Under the pieces are notes generated by a model. That model made no database searches. It was not told where the DNA came from and saw only the letters and a program-made list of their open reading frames with translations. This document shows positions 63,886-64,000 of a stretch of DNA of 64,000 bases, piece after piece (position 1 is the first letter of the stretch; each line of letters opens with the position of its first letter). Made by a program: the position numbers and the translations under genes. This DNA is from CAWBBA01 sp963741625 (lineage in GTDB: Bacteria > Desulfobacterota > Desulfomonilia > Desulfomonilales > Desulfomonilaceae): the NCBI GenBank assembly GCA_963741625.1, contig CAVUIT010000020.1, positions 1 to 64,000 of the forward strand, written 5' to 3'.

Positions 63886-64000
63886 CTACCCGGTATTCTT
63901 GAGATACTGTTGAGACTTCAGGGCTTTAATCACGCGGACCTTCCAGCCTTTGGGGACATGAATCGTATGGGTGAGGTCCCGTTTGTTCCGTACGGCTCTG
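63886..64000 (-). CDS. Unknown protein, C-terminal end only (runs out of window)
   Basis: From the right edge the minus strand reads RAVRNKRDLTHTIHVPKGWK then VRVIKALKSQQYLKNTG and a stop at 63886, 38 codons with no start in the window. Basic, with a strong beta/helix alternation. No family recognised. Confidence 0.45.
   Translation of the reverse strand, partial: RAVRNKRDLTHTIHVPKGWKVRVIKALKSQQYLKNTG

Noticed and set aside
1..64000. CRISPR arrays, tRNA or rRNA genes
   Set aside because: No regularly spaced direct repeats and no cloverleaf-type sequence in the gene gaps examined by eye; a tRNA scan would be needed to exclude a single tRNA.

Overview
The window reads as chromosomal DNA of a Gram-negative deltaproteobacterium (Desulfobacterota; a Desulfomonile- or Syntrophobacter-like sulfur-metabolising anaerobe is my best guess, inferred from gene content only). 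It carries a complete outer-membrane and lipid A block using LpxI rather than LpxH, type IV pilus motors, an MglA/roadblock signalling cluster, a polysulfide/thiosulfate reductase-like respiratory cluster, and many palindromic intergenic repeats. No rRNA, tRNA or CRISPR array was seen.

Layout. 1-8.2 kb: the tail of a PilX-like gene, nitroreductase, TPR protein, a protease-like protein, transketolase and an exported YyaL-type protein. 8.3-15.6 kb (minus strand): a probable operon of molybdopterin oxidoreductase, four-cluster ferredoxin, NrfD, a one-helix protein, two YeeE/YedE sulfur-transport proteins, a small secreted protein, a Rieske protein and cytochrome b. 15.9-26.1 kb (minus): a signalling block with a PATAN/HEAT protein, roadblock protein, MglA GTPase, an unknown repeat protein, a PilZ protein and an FHA-GAF-cyclase, running into LpxL and ThiL. 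26.6-34 kb: TPR lipoprotein, PAS histidine kinase, SDR39U1 epimerase, SlyD-like isomerase, lone OppD-type ATPase, cobalamin adenosyltransferase and small proteins. 34.3-48.1 kb (minus): lysS, lolC/E, lolD, bamA, skp, lpxD, lpxA, lpxI, msbA, lpxK, waaF-like, mostly overlapping end to start. 48.7-52.8 kb (minus): pilB, pilT, pilC. 53-57.7 kb (plus): DUF362 ferredoxin, Gln/Pro-rich secreted protein, purF and a PNPOx-fold protein. 57.9-64 kb: an accessory region with a membrane sensor, a solute-binding gene plus a duplicated 3' remnant, degraded toxin-antitoxin genes, an IS630-type element, ispD and four copies of one hairpin repeat.

More than a dozen recognisable genes are split by small frame changes although the codons on both sides are still clearly those of the family (Rieske, YeeE, NrfD, the molybdenum subunit, histidine kinase, SDR39U1, WaaF, LpxK, PilT, solute-binding protein, HicB-like). 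Long genes between them are intact. Uncorrected sequencing indels are the simplest explanation, though the NrfD case is a 4-base tandem duplication and a few others look like genuine decay. For these genes the coordinates given span the reconstructed reading frame.

The two most interesting systems are the respiratory/sulfur-transport cluster (8.3-15.6 kb) and the PATAN-roadblock-MglA-PilZ-cyclase cluster (18.2-26.1 kb).
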